Part shown: in pieces, positions 1 to 44,755 of the stretch
Position numbering within the stretch: position 1 is the first letter of the stretch
How the letters are laid out: each line of letters starts with the position of its first letter
From: Norana najaformis
Taxonomy: Eukaryota > Annelida > Clitellata > Crassiclitellata > Hormogastridae
DNA: 64,000 bases
Direction: 5' to 3'
Assembly: GCA_964023275.1 (NCBI GenBank)
Contig: OZ029921.1
Span: 4,817,955 to 4,881,954, forward strand
Made by a program: the position numbers and the translations under genes
The notes under the pieces: model-generated
What the model was told of the DNA's origin: nothing
Database searches by the model: none
Seen by the model: the letters and a program-made list of their open reading frames with translations, nothing else

Positions 1-868
1 TAATACATTTAGTCAAGTATTCGTTCGTTCTTTCGCTCAATCATTCGTTCAAAACAAAAGTAATTATTTCATGTGCTCTGTGTTCTGTTAAATTCTCTTG
101 TCATTTAATTCGATTGCCTCAGTTGTTTAATTTCGTAATTTGGTCATTCGTTAAATTATTCAAATTAGCTCTTGCATCAACTGCCCTATCAGTGACGGAG
201 ATACGCCTATCAGAAAGACGAGTCAACCTTGCGCTCTACCACGTGTCACATATATGTATGCATGTATGTATGTATGTATGTATGTATGTATGTATATATA
301 TATATATAAATATATAAAGTGTTTCATGAATGACGCCCCGTAATATAAAATCGCAACAGACATGTGGCTTCTTACGATATCGACACAAAGTTCTTTGACT
401 GTAGACCGCAGTAAATGTGCTTCATTGCGAGAGTTTTAATCCATGAGTATTCTGACCAAATTGATTTCTGCTACTACAAGACATTCCTTTGCGAGTGCAT
501 TGATTTAATAGCAGACGGTGTTGGGTTCGATGAACCCAACAAGTACCTTTTATATAGCGCCTGCTGATTAACAACACTAAAACAAGAACTCTTCGAAGCA
601 TTATGTACAATTCAGGTATAAAGGTTCATTAGCTTAGTCCCCGGAGGCAGCGAATAATGAAGACGATTCAGACGTGCGGTCCAGCATGCGCTGGTTCCCC
701 GCAGGCTCTTATTTCTTAAGGGCGTTCACCTGGAACACGGAATTAAGAGATTTCTTGCCGACGAATTTCGACAGCAATATGTGCAAATTATTTAAACAAT
801 TCGAGGCAATTTAGCGAGTATATATTATGTGTGAATAGGGATTTACAACAACTGGTCAGTCCACTTCC
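1..868. other. No gene seen; AT-rich intergenic sequence with (TATG)n
   Basis: (TATG)n(TA)n at 250-310. The remainder shows no recognisable gene or repeat. Confidence 0.6.
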
Positions 869-949
869 TTGCTTTCTCATAATTCGCTTCGTTCGAGAAG
901 AATTGCTTGTATCTATGGAACGAAAAGCTTCGTCACTGATATGTTCTAT

Positions 950-1905
950 GTTTTTGTATGTCTCTTTCTGTCACTGTCTGTCTGTCTGTCTGTCTGTCTG
1001 ACTATCGGTATCAGTCAATCTGTCCATTTCTCTGCATCTGTCTCTCTGTCCTTTTGTCATTGTTTCTGTCTCTGTCTTTCTGTTCTGCCTGTCTTTCTAT
1101 CTGTCTCACTTTGTATCTGTCTCTGCCTTGTTGTATTTGTTGCTATTTATTGGTATTTGTTTGTTTATCTCTGTGTTGTTTTGTCTTTGCCTCTTTCTTT
1201 GTCTCTGTCTTTGTCTTTCTCTCTGCCTATGTTTTGTGTCTGTTTCTCTACATCGATCTTTGTATTTCTGTTTCCTCTAAATCTTTCTTTCGGACTCTGT
1301 CCTTTTCTCCATGTTACTTTGTCCCTGTACCTCTTTCCCTGCATTTGTCTCTTTCTGCTACTGTTCTCAAAACTCATTGTTGCTTCTAACTATACCCTGC
1401 TTCTACTTATTTTCTGTCCCAATTCTCTCTCCTTCTATCTTTCTGTGTGTCTTTCTGTCTCTATCCTTCTCTCTGCCCTTCTGTCAGTCCTTCTCTCTCC
1501 CTCTATTCTTCACCTTAACATCATTCCTTCATTCTCTTTACTTCTCCCTCTTCCTCTTTTGACTCTTTTTGCATCTTCCATTAGGTTTTCACTCTCCTCC
1601 TCCTCCTCCTTTTCCCATTCCACTACCTCATCCTCTCATCCTCATTTTGCTTCCATCCACATTCGACCTCATATTCCCTCTGTAATTACTGCTTCTTTTC
1701 TTCCTCCTATTTTTCTTCTAGTGCCAATTCCTCTTTGTCCTCTTCTTAACACTTCTCTTCCTCTTCCTCGTCCTGCTATTCACCCTCCATTAATAAATAA
1801 CTTCGTCATCCTCCTTTGCTTCTTTCTGGCATTCATACTTTTATTCGTCTTTTATTCTCCCTCCTTCTGTGGACAGATGTCACTCGAGTCGACAATCTGA
1901 GGATT
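950..1905 (+). repeat. Pyrimidine-rich simple sequence with (TGTC)n
   Basis: About 950 bases of C/T-biased sequence, with (CTGT)n near 976-1008. It holds open a 343-codon low-complexity frame that I do not regard as a gene. Confidence 0.7.
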
Positions 1906-2091
1906 AGTGCGTTTGAATGTGCCAGTGTCTGCATCTCAACCGATAATCGCAACCGGAAATATATCTAAGCTCAATGACTGGTCTCTCAGCCACCGAAAGC
2001 CCCTAGAATCCACCCAAACCCACCTAGCAGCCACCCAAAAACTCCCTCACATTTCCCCGAAGTCCCCTCTGCTACCGAAAGAACATCTGAA

Positions 2092-2230
2092 GAAATAATA
2101 ATAATATTATTTTAAACCATAACAACAATATCATAATAATAATAATAATAGTGATAATAATAATAATAATAATAATAATAGTGATAATAATAATAATAAT
2201 AATAATAATAATTATTATTATTATTATTAT
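2092..2230 (+). repeat. (AAT)n / (ATT)n palindromic microsatellite
   Basis: (AAT)n interrupted by GTGATAATA switches to (ATT)n at about 2210, forming an AT-only inverted repeat. Confidence 0.8.
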
Positions 2231-2390
2231 GTAATCGTTATCTTTATCGATGTCTCATCCATACAACGATGATTGTTTTACTATGGCTCTACCGTTCAGA
2301 TTTAGAGTCTCTTATATCAACTGACGCATATGTGCAGACCGTTAAAGAGATAACCTTAACGGGCAGAGTAAGATTCCACGTATCAATCAT

Positions 2391-2790
2391 ATTCGTAGTA
2401 AAAATCACGAATTTACATAGCCAATCTTCAAGATAAACTCTTCAGAGGAGCTCCCGACCTGACAAACGCAAGGCCACAATCAAATAGAACGGTTTTCAAG
2501 AGCTTACGGAAAACATACAGAGACCAAGGAGCTCATGTCGTAGATTACTAGGCAGCCTGTTCCAGAATGATGGACCGACCCAAAGCGAAGAAGCTTTGAT
2601 GCTGGACGGTGAAAGTTCCGGCCGGCGGGACAACTTGGTTACCTTGTGCAGCAGAGCGAAGCGATTTGTGGCCGGGTATGGATAACACCGAGACATGTAT
2701 ATAGCTCCCTAGGATGAGGTGAAGTACAGCTTGGAAGACACTTGCACAAAGCATCAAGGTCTTAAACATCAGTGCTTTTTTCTAGAAAAA
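2391..2790 (-). mobile_element. LINE family B (CR1/L2-like) 3' fragment
   Basis: The - strand frame encodes SPSSIKASSLWVGPSFWNRLPSNL, the typical reverse-transcriptase C-terminal motif (GPxxWNxLPxxLR). Downstream come GGAGCTCCTCTGAAGAGT and TTGAAGATTGGCTATGTAAA, matching the 3' tails at 29740-30045 and 44050-44235. Confidence 0.65.
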
Positions 2791-2794
2791 AGGT

Positions 2795-4110
2795 TCCGGA
2801 ACTGAACAGTTGTGAAATTTCGTGCTAAAATTTCATTATTTTTATCAATCAATAAAGTTCTCGGATTATAAATGTCAGTCAGTGTTGTGTCACAATACAG
2901 TAGAATGTATATCATAATGCAAACCGTATATGCATGCATCTAAAAACGTGTATAGCGCGGTGAGATACCCCAGAGAGGCGCCCGAACGTGAACGTAGGGT
3001 AATGACTGTTTTGCCTGTAACAGTTTCCTACAGGACCCGGTGCGATGTGATCGAACGCTTACTGTACAAGATGTTGGAGAATTGTACCGAGCATCTGGGG
3101 GCCGGGGCCGATGATTGACAATTGGCTTTCGTAGTCACGATCGTTTTTCCGCGGCCCGATATCCCTCCGGGGAACCCTTCAGGCCTTCGCCTTCAATGTG
3201 ACGTCGCGATCGTCCTCGTGTCTTTATGGTACTTTCGGTCCGGTTATGGTACTTGGACGGTACGCGCCGACTGCTGTATTGCTTTGGTCCTGATACTGTT
3301 GATGCATGGGTGGAACAGGTCGATCCGGACCGTGGACTCTAGTTCTGGTCTCCCCGGGTCGTATCTGGCCGCCTTGGTCCCCAAAGAACTCATACAGCAC
3401 GATCGCTGTCTTCAAACGGTGACACTAACATACAGGCGCTAAGTAAATGCTTTGTGCGATTTATTTCACGCCAGTGCGTGGTGCATTTTTTGAGACTGAA
3501 CGCCGAACCTGCCAAGCACTAAACCCTGTTAAGCTGCTCTATGGGACACTAAGCCTATGTCTAAATATCTCCGAGCTTCTGCGCGCTTTTCTTGACAGTG
3601 CTCCGACGTCATCGAGATGTGTGCGCATGCGCTTAAGGCTTGACGCCCTCAGCTGAAGGTGGAAAATGCAGACAATGACTGCACCGGTACAGTGGCGCAG
3701 AGCCGTTCTAAACATTAGGGGTGAGCACAAGGATGGTCGTGCAAAACTTCGCGGGAAGAATTTTTGGCGGAAGACAGAGATTTGACGTTGACAACTGCAT
3801 GCCATAAAATCTTTTGACGACCTTTAATTTTTTTCATTCATTTGTTGTTTTGTGATTTTTGATGACGTTTATCGCTCACAAGCAGGTTTTACTATCAGTT
3901 TTTGGTAATCTCTACGAATTCATGCTCTTTTTAATTATTTCAGGGCGGTTATTACTATGTGACTATGTAACAAAATAGTTCTCAACTTAAAACTTAACTG
4001 TTTGTGGACTGACCTTCAGGATATTGACCTGATTGCGGCTTGGCTTTGGTGCGCCATCGGTTGATGCCTTGTGCATTAGACACTGGCGAGTTAGATATTA
4101 GGCCTACTAA
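2795..4110. other. Unassigned intergenic sequence
   Basis: 3000-3660 is less AT-rich and opens short frames on both strands, none with recognisable domains. Confidence 0.5.
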
Positions 4111-4153
4111 TTAATGATGATGATGATGATGATGATAATAATAATAAAATAAT

Positions 4154-4295
4154 AATATGATACATGATGTCGCCTTCCGAAGCACCTTTTCTATGGAAAA
4201 AAATTGACGAGTTTTAGCCAACCCAGACAGTTTTTTCTCCATAGCCTTTTTTTATAAGTCCCGAGGGATCACAAGTACCTCGGGCAAAATAATAA
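4154..4295 (+). mobile_element. LINE family A 3' end, hairpin copy a
   Basis: Truncated element ending in a perfect stem CCCGAGG (4260-4266), 11-base loop, CCTCGGG (4278-4284) and AAATAATAAC. It shares TGACGAGTTTTAGCC and the TTTTTTATAA run with the 35396-35690 copy. (ATG)n(AAT)n precedes it and (ACT)n follows. Confidence 0.7.
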
Positions 4296-4296
4296 C

Positions 4297-4312
4297 AACT
4301 ACTACTACTACC

Positions 4313-4357
<45 letters not shown>

Positions 4358-4393
4358 CCCACTACTACTACAACTACTACTACTACTACTACT
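4297..4393 (+). repeat. (ACT/ACC)n microsatellite between two LINE family A tails
   Basis: Trinucleotide run of about 97 bases starting directly after the tail of hairpin copy a. Confidence 0.85.
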
Positions 4394-4395
4394 GG

Positions 4396-4500
4396 GACGA
4401 GGCCTGATTTCTCAGAGATCATTTTATACTTCTAACTTAATTTTTTTAGTTCCTGAGGGATCATTTCTACCTCAGGTAAAATAATAATAATAATAAAAAT
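4396..4500 (+). mobile_element. LINE family A 3' end, hairpin copy b
   Basis: Stem CCTGAGG (4452-4458), loop, CCTCAGG (4470-4476): perfect pairing, with a different middle base pair from copy a. An (AAT)n tail follows and (ACT)n precedes. Confidence 0.65.
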
Positions 4501-5156
4501 AACGTAGTTACGCCGTTAAAATAAAAAGCAGCATGAATCCGATAAACAACAGTAAAACCTCCTGTTTCATGTGACATACATCAAAGTACTTACCCGACTC
4601 GATGTTAATGTAGCTACAGGTACAATGAAATTTTGCAAAATTTTTTTCAGAATTCGGGGACATACCCATGAATGTGCCCAACCTATGTATTTGGAGACAA
4701 GTCCCTCTGTCCCCAGGACTGACGTCTATGCAGCGGTTAACGCACTACGCGTGCTCATTTGGCTAAGTATTAATGCTGAAGATTGAAGAAACGCAAGCGT
4801 ATAGCGTTTTGAAGGAAAGAAACACTGGGCTATTGATTGGGAGGACGATTGTTGTTCTTAATACGACCCTGGCAGCCGCAACATTGAGCCGGCTAAGTAC
4901 TTTGGGTGGATGACCGTTCGTGGAATAGCACGCCACCTGGCGCACACTCAGCCATCCATCTTTTCGTGGTCGGTAAATGAGTGCCCACGCAAGCTGGGAG
5001 GTTGAAGCAGATGTCGTTGAGTTGATGTTGGCGTTTATGCGTCTCAGTTGAATGATTCTTCGGCCTTTGGAACCTCTGAGAAGTTTCTACAGAGGGGACG
5101 AAACACAGTGAAAAGAATTGATGCAATTGCTGTACTATGCGTCACATTTCATTGCA

Positions 5157-5950
5157 CACACTGCCACAACCTAACATAATATAACGTAATATAAATATAA
5201 TATAACATAACACGCTATAACATAGCATAATATAACATAACGCAATACAACATAACACAACATAAAATAGCATGATATAACATATATGCAAGTATGAGGG
5301 CATTCGTATACCAAAAAAGAGATAAAAACAATCTCCAATCCTACAGTACTAATGCAGTGGATACAAGAAAGGCTCGAAGAGTACCTTAGAATAAATTGGC
5401 TATTAAGGAAACTGCGTTGCAGCTGATCGGATACTCCAGGTGAAAGGTCATCAGATCCACTTACTACTTCAAGACTCTCATTATGTCGTGCTTTGAATGG
5501 AATGTGCGATGGGCTAGTGTGTTGGATTGTTAGTCGTAAGGTTGGGGTTCAAATCCTCGCCAGGGCAGAAATGTGTTTCGAGGTTTCGACTCTACTTGCG
5601 TCCCCCTCCCAACTCAGCTAGAACTATGACACTGACTGTAGGATGGGAAGATCAAGCGACAGAGAAGAGGACCGCCCTTATATGCCGAGGCTAAGAAAAA
5701 TTAAGTCGCTAGCACGTCATACTTATGGCTGCCTCTCGGGGTTAGCTCGAGGACTGGTATTCTTCTATATCATGTTGTGTTATTTTTATGTTATGTTATA
5801 CTATACAATGTCATGTTGTTTTATGCTAGGTTATGTTATATAACATTCGTGTTATATAATATTTTCATGTTAGTCTAGGTTAGGTCGTGTTATATCATGT
5901 CATGTTATGTTAAATCATGTTGTGTTTTGTTGTATCATGTTATGTTATGT
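5157..5950. repeat. Inverted pentanucleotide arrays around SINE family A copy 1
   Basis: Degenerate (ATAAC)n at 5157-5290 and its reverse complement (GTTAT)n at 5770-5950 flank the SINE at 5498-5770. Confidence 0.6.
5498..5770 (+). mobile_element. tRNA-derived SINE, family A, copy 1
   Basis: The head has tRNA-like internal promoter boxes (GGGCTAGTGTGTTGGATTG, then GGGGTTCAAATCCTCG). The body continues with AAGAGGACC, CCGAGGCTAAGAAAA and AAGTCGCTA motifs, shared in the same order with the copies at 7900-8210 and 31640-31855. Confidence 0.7.
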
Positions 5951-6841
5951 GTCTGTCTATCTGACTGTCTGTCTGTCTTCTATATCCCGTGCAAACTCTA
6001 GCAATGCTTAAATAATTAATCAACCTCTGAATGAACCCTGGACTCTGGACTAAGTGTAATTGGCTGTGGGTCGACTGAGTGCAGCCGTACCTATCTAACC
6101 CTTTCCGAGAAACCCTTATGCTCAATTAACTCTCAACTATCACCCCAGAGGCTGAGATTGCCTTGCCCTACAATAACTAATCCCTGCACAGCTGTCCCCA
6201 AGCTTCTTCTAGTTCTCTGCCCTCAGGCAGGTTCAAACGTCCGATGACGCCACTCCTCTCTGTGCTGAGCTTCTTCTTTCAGTTTATTGTATCCGTTCGT
6301 CATCATCCAATCCATCAGCATCTGTCTGGGTCTTCCTCTGTCCTCCTCCCCTTCATTCTGCCCTCATTGACGGTTCTCAAAGTCCCCAGACTATAACTGT
6401 TTAAGTGAACAGCTCTATTTGTGGGGCACCATCTAATCGCATTGCGAGCAAAACTAAAACTCATCAAATGACTTCTAAGGTGCCTGTTTTTAAGAATGCC
6501 TATCATAAGAAAACCACAACAGGTAACCTACTTACGCACTCAAATCATACTGTGACGGTATTATCGCCCAAGCCGTTCCACAGGGCTCAACTGTTGCAGT
6601 GACATTTCTGACTTGATTATCCCGGTTTCTTCAACAATGTATATCCTGCAGTCTGACTGTGTTGTTTGCTTTTGGTTTTAAAATCGTGATGTTGTAGACG
6701 TATTTCTACTGGCATTAAAATTAGTTTAGGTGAGTTATTCATAGTATCAAAGTCATCCATTCGACGGTATTGCAATGTGCTTAGTTGCATTTTAATACTG
6801 TTTGTGATGTCTTGTGTTGTATCGTATTTTATTAAGTTGCA
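5951..6841. other. Unassigned intergenic sequence
   Basis: The - strand at 6290-6350 encodes a short GGQRKTQTD..LDDDERIQ string that may be a decayed retroelement fragment. Nothing else was identified. Confidence 0.4.
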
Positions 6842-6995
6842 TTTTGATACTGTTGCAATATTTAATAAAAGCAATACAATCCACTTAATTAAATTGTATT
6901 GTAGTATTGTTGTAATGTTTTGATACTGTTGCAATATTTAATAAAATGCAATACAATCCACTTAATTAAATTGTATTGTAGTATTGTTGTAATGT
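6842..6995 (+). repeat. Tandem duplication of a 76-bp AT-rich unit
   Basis: TTTTGATACTGTTGCAATAT through TTGTTGTAATG occurs at 6842-6917 and again at 6918-6993 with one small insertion. Confidence 0.8.
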
Positions 6996-7215
6996 TTTGA
7001 TTCATATTGCAGAGCTTAAAGTTGCTTTTCATTTGTATTGCAATATATTGTTTACTGTTGCGTTACTATATCGTAAGCATAGTGCACTGTATTAATTGTA
7101 TTTCTATTACACTAAATCACACTAGGTATTAATTGTTATTATTGTATACAAATTCATACAAAGCATATTATATGCTATTGTTTTGCCTTGTTTTCTATTC
7201 TATTGTTATATATAC

Positions 7216-7216
<1 letters not shown>

Positions 7217-7288
<72 letters not shown>
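7217..7288. repeat. (AT)n microsatellite, about 70 bp
   Basis: Uninterrupted AT dinucleotide run. Confidence 0.95.
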
Positions 7289-7291
<3 letters not shown>

Positions 7292-7479
7292 ATATGCTAT
7301 TGTTTTGTCTTTTCTTCAACCGTCCTCGAGCCGAGGATTAGCTGCACCACGGACAATTTTGTGTCATCTGCTTCTGTCCCTCGTCTCTTGTGCTAGTGCA
7401 TAAAAATTAATTTATTTTATTCCTTCGAGTGCATTTGCATCGCATTTTATCACACGATGCTGCGTTGCATCGTAGGTAT

Positions 7480-7550
7480 GTAATGCCACGCCATGAGGCG
7501 CTATATAAATTCTTTGAAGTAATGAATAAATGAATGAATATTGCATTTCC
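7480..7550 (+). mobile_element. Possible LINE family B tail
   Basis: CATGAGGCGCTATATAAATT followed by TTTGAAG and (AATG)n. Only the 3' signature is present. Confidence 0.35.
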
Positions 7551-7559
7551 ATGTGAGTT

Positions 7560-7899
7560 ATAGGCTCGTCTCGGCGTACTTCGAAGAGGCGCCAGGCAAT
7601 GGTTAGCTCACCTACTGACGCCGAATACGGTTGTAAGCACGGTTACCGCAGTGGTCACGGACTGCACCGTTATTACCGGCACTTTCTTTGCGCCACGGTG
7701 TATTTGGCACCATTGTCCGGGCGGCACGTTTTATGACGGCGTGCCGGCACGATTGTTGGTGCTTGAGTGAGATAGGTGGCGTGTACGCGTAACAGCATTT
7801 CTGGCGACCTCTGGCGTTTCCGATCGAAGTCGTTTATCTGGTGCGATTTCCGGTTGTCAGTAAATTCCATCTGTACGCCTCTGCAAGTCGGTCGCAGGG
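7560..7899. other. Non-repetitive, CpG-containing segment upstream of neuroligin
   Basis: 340 bases of balanced composition between a LINE tail and a SINE, about 1.5 kb upstream of exon 1. Possible regulatory element; no motif is decisive. Confidence 0.3.
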
Positions 7900-8210
7900 T
7901 TTAAGGGACTAACGCACTGGGTGCAGAGTGTTTTGAGATTGAAGGGGTGGATGTTGCGGCGGTTGGGTTTGAGTCAGGGTTATTGTTCGAGTTTCTGCTC
8001 CGCTTGCGCCCCCCTAGTGAATTTTGTTATACTATGAGTACATTGGCCGTACACAGTCGGTAGGAAGACATAGAGGGTGCTAAGAAGAGGACTGTCACCC
8101 GTTCTCATATCCGAAGCCTAAGAAAATGAAGTCGCTAAGCATTCATACCAATGGCTCCATAGATGCTTCTCAGGATTAGCTTAAGAGATGAACATCTTGT
8201 CTTCTTCTAA
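7900..8210 (+). mobile_element. tRNA-derived SINE, family A, copy 2
   Basis: Same orientation and motif order as copy 1: a degenerate tRNA-like head (GGGTTTGAGTCAGGG), AAGAGGACTG, CCGAAGCCTAAGAAAATG, AAGTCGCTAAG, TTAGCTTAAG, and it ends at a similar TCTTCTTCT. The two copies lie about 2.4 kb apart upstream of neuroligin. Confidence 0.7.
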
Positions 8211-8334
8211 ATTTAGATTTTCAGTCGAAGCTAAGAATATCACTTTCATTCTCCTACGCACTCTCATTTCTGTTAGTACTTGTTTGTATAAATGTAAATA
8301 CAATTGTAAACAGTTTTCCATAGCGACCGTAAGA

Positions 8335-8428
8335 CTTCGACTCTGCTCACTTTGCAATGAATTTATCGGGTGAGATCCTTCACCATCGCTGCCCGTTTGA
8401 ATGGGCGCCACACCATTTAAGGTCCCCG
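8335..8428 (+). repeat. Dispersed repeat, copy 1 (pair with 10970-11064)
   Basis: GAGATCCTTCACCATCGCTG, CCCGTTTGAATGGG and CCATTTAAGGTC recur in neuroligin intron 1 with about 80 percent identity by eye. Confidence 0.55.
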
Positions 8429-8893
8429 AGCACGGATCGTGCTAGCCCGAGATTTAAATCTGACCTTTTGGAATCTTTCAACGACTTAGAGAAGAAACGG
8501 CCCTTGAATTTCGGACTAAGTTTCGACGGAGTTTGAATAGAGCCAGGTCAACAAGTATGTTACTTTGTGTGGCATGTATCAGTATACCCAACCAATCGAA
8601 GCCAATTAGCCAGACACTAGAGACTTGCAACTAAAGTAGTCTGTGTAGAGTACAGTTGCGCGGTGTGGCACGTTAAGCAGACAAAATGCGGCACTTGACA
8701 ACATTAATCATGCTCTATTACAAGCGAGTTTATTGCAATTGCAATTGTAATTTATAGATATTGTATAGAGCTAACGATGTTAAAGGACATTAAGAGGCAA
8801 ACATTCATCCATTAGTAAACATTGCTCAGATGACTAGAAGAGTCACCAGTGGCAAGCTCGCGCATACAAGCAAAGCCCAACGAACAGATTCCG
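8429..8893. other. Unassigned intergenic sequence
   Basis: Mixed-composition sequence with no recognisable gene or repeat. Confidence 0.5.
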
Positions 8894-8897
8894 ACAC

Positions 8898-8956
<59 letters not shown>

Positions 8957-8957
8957 G
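8894..8957 (+). repeat. (CAGA)n microsatellite, about 64 bp
   Basis: Uninterrupted tetranucleotide run 260 bases upstream of neuroligin exon 1. Confidence 0.95.
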
Positions 8958-9049
8958 GTTCGGAGTTCATGTCTTTGACGCATTCTCACCACATTATTCT
9001 TAAGAGGCTCGACATCAAACCCACGCGCAAAAACCTGCACCCGGTGCGG

Positions 9050-9218
9050 TTTACTCGTTTCTCTTATCCTCCCCCGCACAGCGTGCACACGCGCGCCACT
9101 TCGCCTTCGACGGCGTCGCCGTCGCAGCCGACAAGAACCGCGCCGTCGCCGTCAGTCAGTCGAGTGCGCGGCGCACGGTTCTAGGCGTCCGCAGGGACGT
9201 AACATCGCCTCCTGAGTC
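9050..9218 (+). promoter_or_regulatory. CpG-rich 5' region of neuroligin
   Basis: The 170 bases before the neuroligin ATG are strongly CpG-rich (repeated GCGCG, CGTCGCCGTCG), unlike the AT-rich surroundings. This fits a proximal promoter or 5' UTR. A TGAGTCA (AP-1 consensus) at 9213-9219 overlaps the start codon and may be chance. No TATA box seen. Confidence 0.45.
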
Positions 9219-41950
<32,732 letters not shown>

Positions 41951-43744
41951 CATCAAATGCCGACCCAATAGCAGGTTCAGTCTTGTTAATACACACCAGT
42001 CCACATCAACGACCCATATAACCTCACATGGCTTCTGCACTATCCACCAAGGCCACTGTCTAAAAAACGCCATCAAAATGACAAAAATAAGTGAAAGTAA
42101 AAGAAGTCAGAAAATTCTGATGACCCAGAAGACGATCGTCAAATGTGCCAAGGGCTACCAATATGCCATAAAAATTTGACGGCGCAAATTGGTCGCAGGT
42201 GGTCAAATTCGTGATGATTAGACAAGTTTGTTGAAGAAGTTTTCCCGCGAAGATGGTTACAAGCTTTCTTCCTTGTCTCCCATCCGCCTTTGTAAACTTC
42301 TGCAATCGCCAATGTATATACATATATGAATTACATAATTTACACTATTGCTAAATCTTATTTTGTACTGTGGCCTATTGCCGACTGGTGCATATTAGCA
42401 GTCTGAAGTTCAGTAATTGTAACGGTAATTGTAATCGTAAATTCGCACTGCGTTTCTTCATGAGAAACTAATCAGTAAAAATCACGGTATGGCATACTTC
42501 TCTGACATACCACGATTACAAGACATCGAATAACACAGGGACTGTAGTATGACATAAGCTCTGTACCTGCATCTGCTAGTGAATTCGTTGCCTAAGTCCT
42601 GCGATGAGATAATATTTTCTTATTAGCGAAAGCCTTGTTTTCAGCCTGATTTACATATATCACTTGAAAAAGCGCTACAAAAATCTAGTAAAACTTACAA
42701 CCTAACGTCGCCTTAATTTCTGCGCATATTGAGTGAGCGTTATTTTTTCCATGACAACTCAGCATGTTTTAAGCGCGCGTTTGTATTGAAAGTTTCCAGG
42801 ACATGCCGTGGTTTACCAAGAAGCCATTTCTGTAGCGCCTGCCTGCCGGACATTTATACAGTTTACAAAAAGAAAATCCGGCTAAATAACATTACACTAC
42901 AAATCTCGGAAATTTATTTAGCCCCACATAAACACACACATACATGTACATTCATACAGTCATACATGCAGTAAAACGTAATACAACTGAAAATCGATAA
43001 CGCCCCTTACAACAGTTCTCAAACGAACATTAAAGCACAAATGAACTGTTCTCCTTGTTACTGTCTTGCTGCCCGGAAGCAGATAACAAGGAGAACCACG
43101 CACGGTTGAAGGAATTTGTGCAGCGGCGTATTCCTCTTACTTAGTCAGAGGCCTGGAATCTGGACGAAATTTGAGTGGTCTGAAACAGCACGCCCCGCAA
43201 CAAAAGGGGATTCTGGGAGAACGTTGTAGGCTCCCCAACGAGGTCCTGCGCGGAACCCTGAAACCCAATGTATTTTGAAGCATTCAGTACGAAATATAAA
43301 GATATATGGACTACATGTTTGTGGGCCTTATTTTAGCAACAATTCGTCCAGTACCTTAATGAAAACTGATGAGTCTGAGACAGCAAGCGCCGAAGATACA
43401 AAGCCCGTAATGAATCGGGGGTTTGAGGAGTGTCGTAAGCTCCTTCTGCAAGGTCAGGGCAGAGCCCGGGAAGCCAACGCACTTGCTGAAATGAAACAGG
43501 CCAGACACTGACTACGCGAAATCGGTCTAAAACTACTCTTCATCATATGATACTAGTATTCATCGACAGAGCAAATCCACTAGTCACCGACTGGGCATGG
43601 GTTGCATCAAAAAATCCTATCGGATCTACACGCATTCCAAGGTTCATGGTCTTGGCCTCAGTTAGGTCTGGACCCCAGGATTCCTCCATTCCAACTACGC
43701 CATTGGATTCGCGAACGCGCTGAGCTAGAGAATTGAAAAGGATG
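41951..43744. other. Neuroligin 3' flank
   Basis: No recognisable gene or element. Probably the 3' UTR followed by intergenic sequence. Confidence 0.4.
43029..43034 (+). terminator. Weak candidate neuroligin polyadenylation signal ATTAAA
   Basis: I found no AATAAA in the 1.1 kb after the neuroligin stop. ATTAAA at 43029 is the most plausible variant, but it is distant and unsupported by other signals. Confidence 0.12.
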
Positions 43745-43935
43745 GACCAGCAACTGTGAATGTCCTGTATTGTTTGTCCTCTCTTGTCTGTCCTGTCTGA
43801 TATTGTCTTGTCTTGCCTTGTCTTATACTGTCTTGTCTTCTCCTTTCCTGTCTTGTCTTCTCCTTTCCTGTCTTGTCTTCTCCTTTCCTGTCTTGTCTTC
43901 TCCTTTCCTGTCTTGTCTTGTTGTACACTGTCTTG
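43745..43935 (+). repeat. ~20-bp pyrimidine minisatellite
   Basis: CTTCTCCTTTCCTGTCTTGT repeats four to five times between 43835 and 43920, with shorter CTTGTC variants upstream. Confidence 0.8.
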
Positions 43936-44049
43936 TTTCATCTTAAACCACCATTGGGCCGATGGTTGGCTCCGTCACGGACGAATGCATTCCACCTGCT
44001 TTTCAACCATGCCTCCTTCAATAAGTGACCGAACGATAGTTTAGTTTAT

Positions 44050-44235
44050 GTGAAGTGAACCGCCTTTCCCGAGGGCTCCGACTTGAGTTCCTCAGTCTGT
44101 CTCTTCCGCCGTTTCGCAAGCGCCTGAAGTCTGTATTATTTGATAGTGGTCTCACTGGTTCGGGTCGGGAGCGCCTCTGATCAGTCTATTCTTGAAGTGG
44201 CGCTTTATAAATGTCAGATTACAATTACAATTACG
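44050..44235 (+). mobile_element. LINE family B 3' end
   Basis: CGCAAGCGCCTGAAG, then GAGCGCCTCTGATCAG and CTTGAAGTGGCGCTTTATAA and ATTACAATTACAATTAC align block by block with 29905-30035. Confidence 0.7.
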
Positions 44236-44380
44236 TATATACACATATACATACACACATGCATATTTACACAGCATGTTAGTATACACACATACATAAG
44301 CACATACATGCACGCATACAATACATACATGCATACATACATAGCATACACACTACATACATACATACATACATACACTA
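44220..44380 (+). repeat. (CATA)n array following a LINE family B tail
   Basis: The ATTAC tail runs directly into CATA repeats. Confidence 0.8.
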
Positions 44381-44755
44381 TATGGGTGTCGCTCGTTCTG
44401 ATCTAAATACGTGCAATTAGTAGCGCTGTTGCATAGCTTACAATTCCATTGGTTCGCTTCGTTAGACAAGAAACAGCGGCGCCGTATAGCGATTAATTTT
44501 CCGCACGAATGATAACGATTCGCTAGATGGACATGCGCCATCAATAGAGCCCTCGCAGTTGATAGATGGCATTGGCTTAGAGCCCTACAGAATAGGCCGA
44601 AACTCAAATGATGGACCTAAGTTGTGGGCCTTGTTAGTAGGCCTAAATGGCAGGCCTAGATTGTGGGCCTTAATGGTAGGCTTTGTTAGTCGGCCTGACG
44701 CCAAACGTCTTTGATGGGCCGTCGCCATTAAACCAAAGTATGAGATAATTAGGAG

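Noticed and set aside
869-1900. 343-codon frame of Ser/Leu/Phe/Cys-rich sequence
   Set aside because: Produced by C/T-biased simple sequence with CTGT repeats; no domain, no codon bias, and similar frames open in other phases.
8894-8957. CRISPR-like regular repeats
   Set aside because: Pure tetranucleotide microsatellite without spacers; the host is a eukaryote.
44140-44230. Promoter-like TATA in GCGCTTTATAA / GCGCTATATAAG strings
   Set aside because: These are the conserved 3' ends of LINE family B and recur at many sites.
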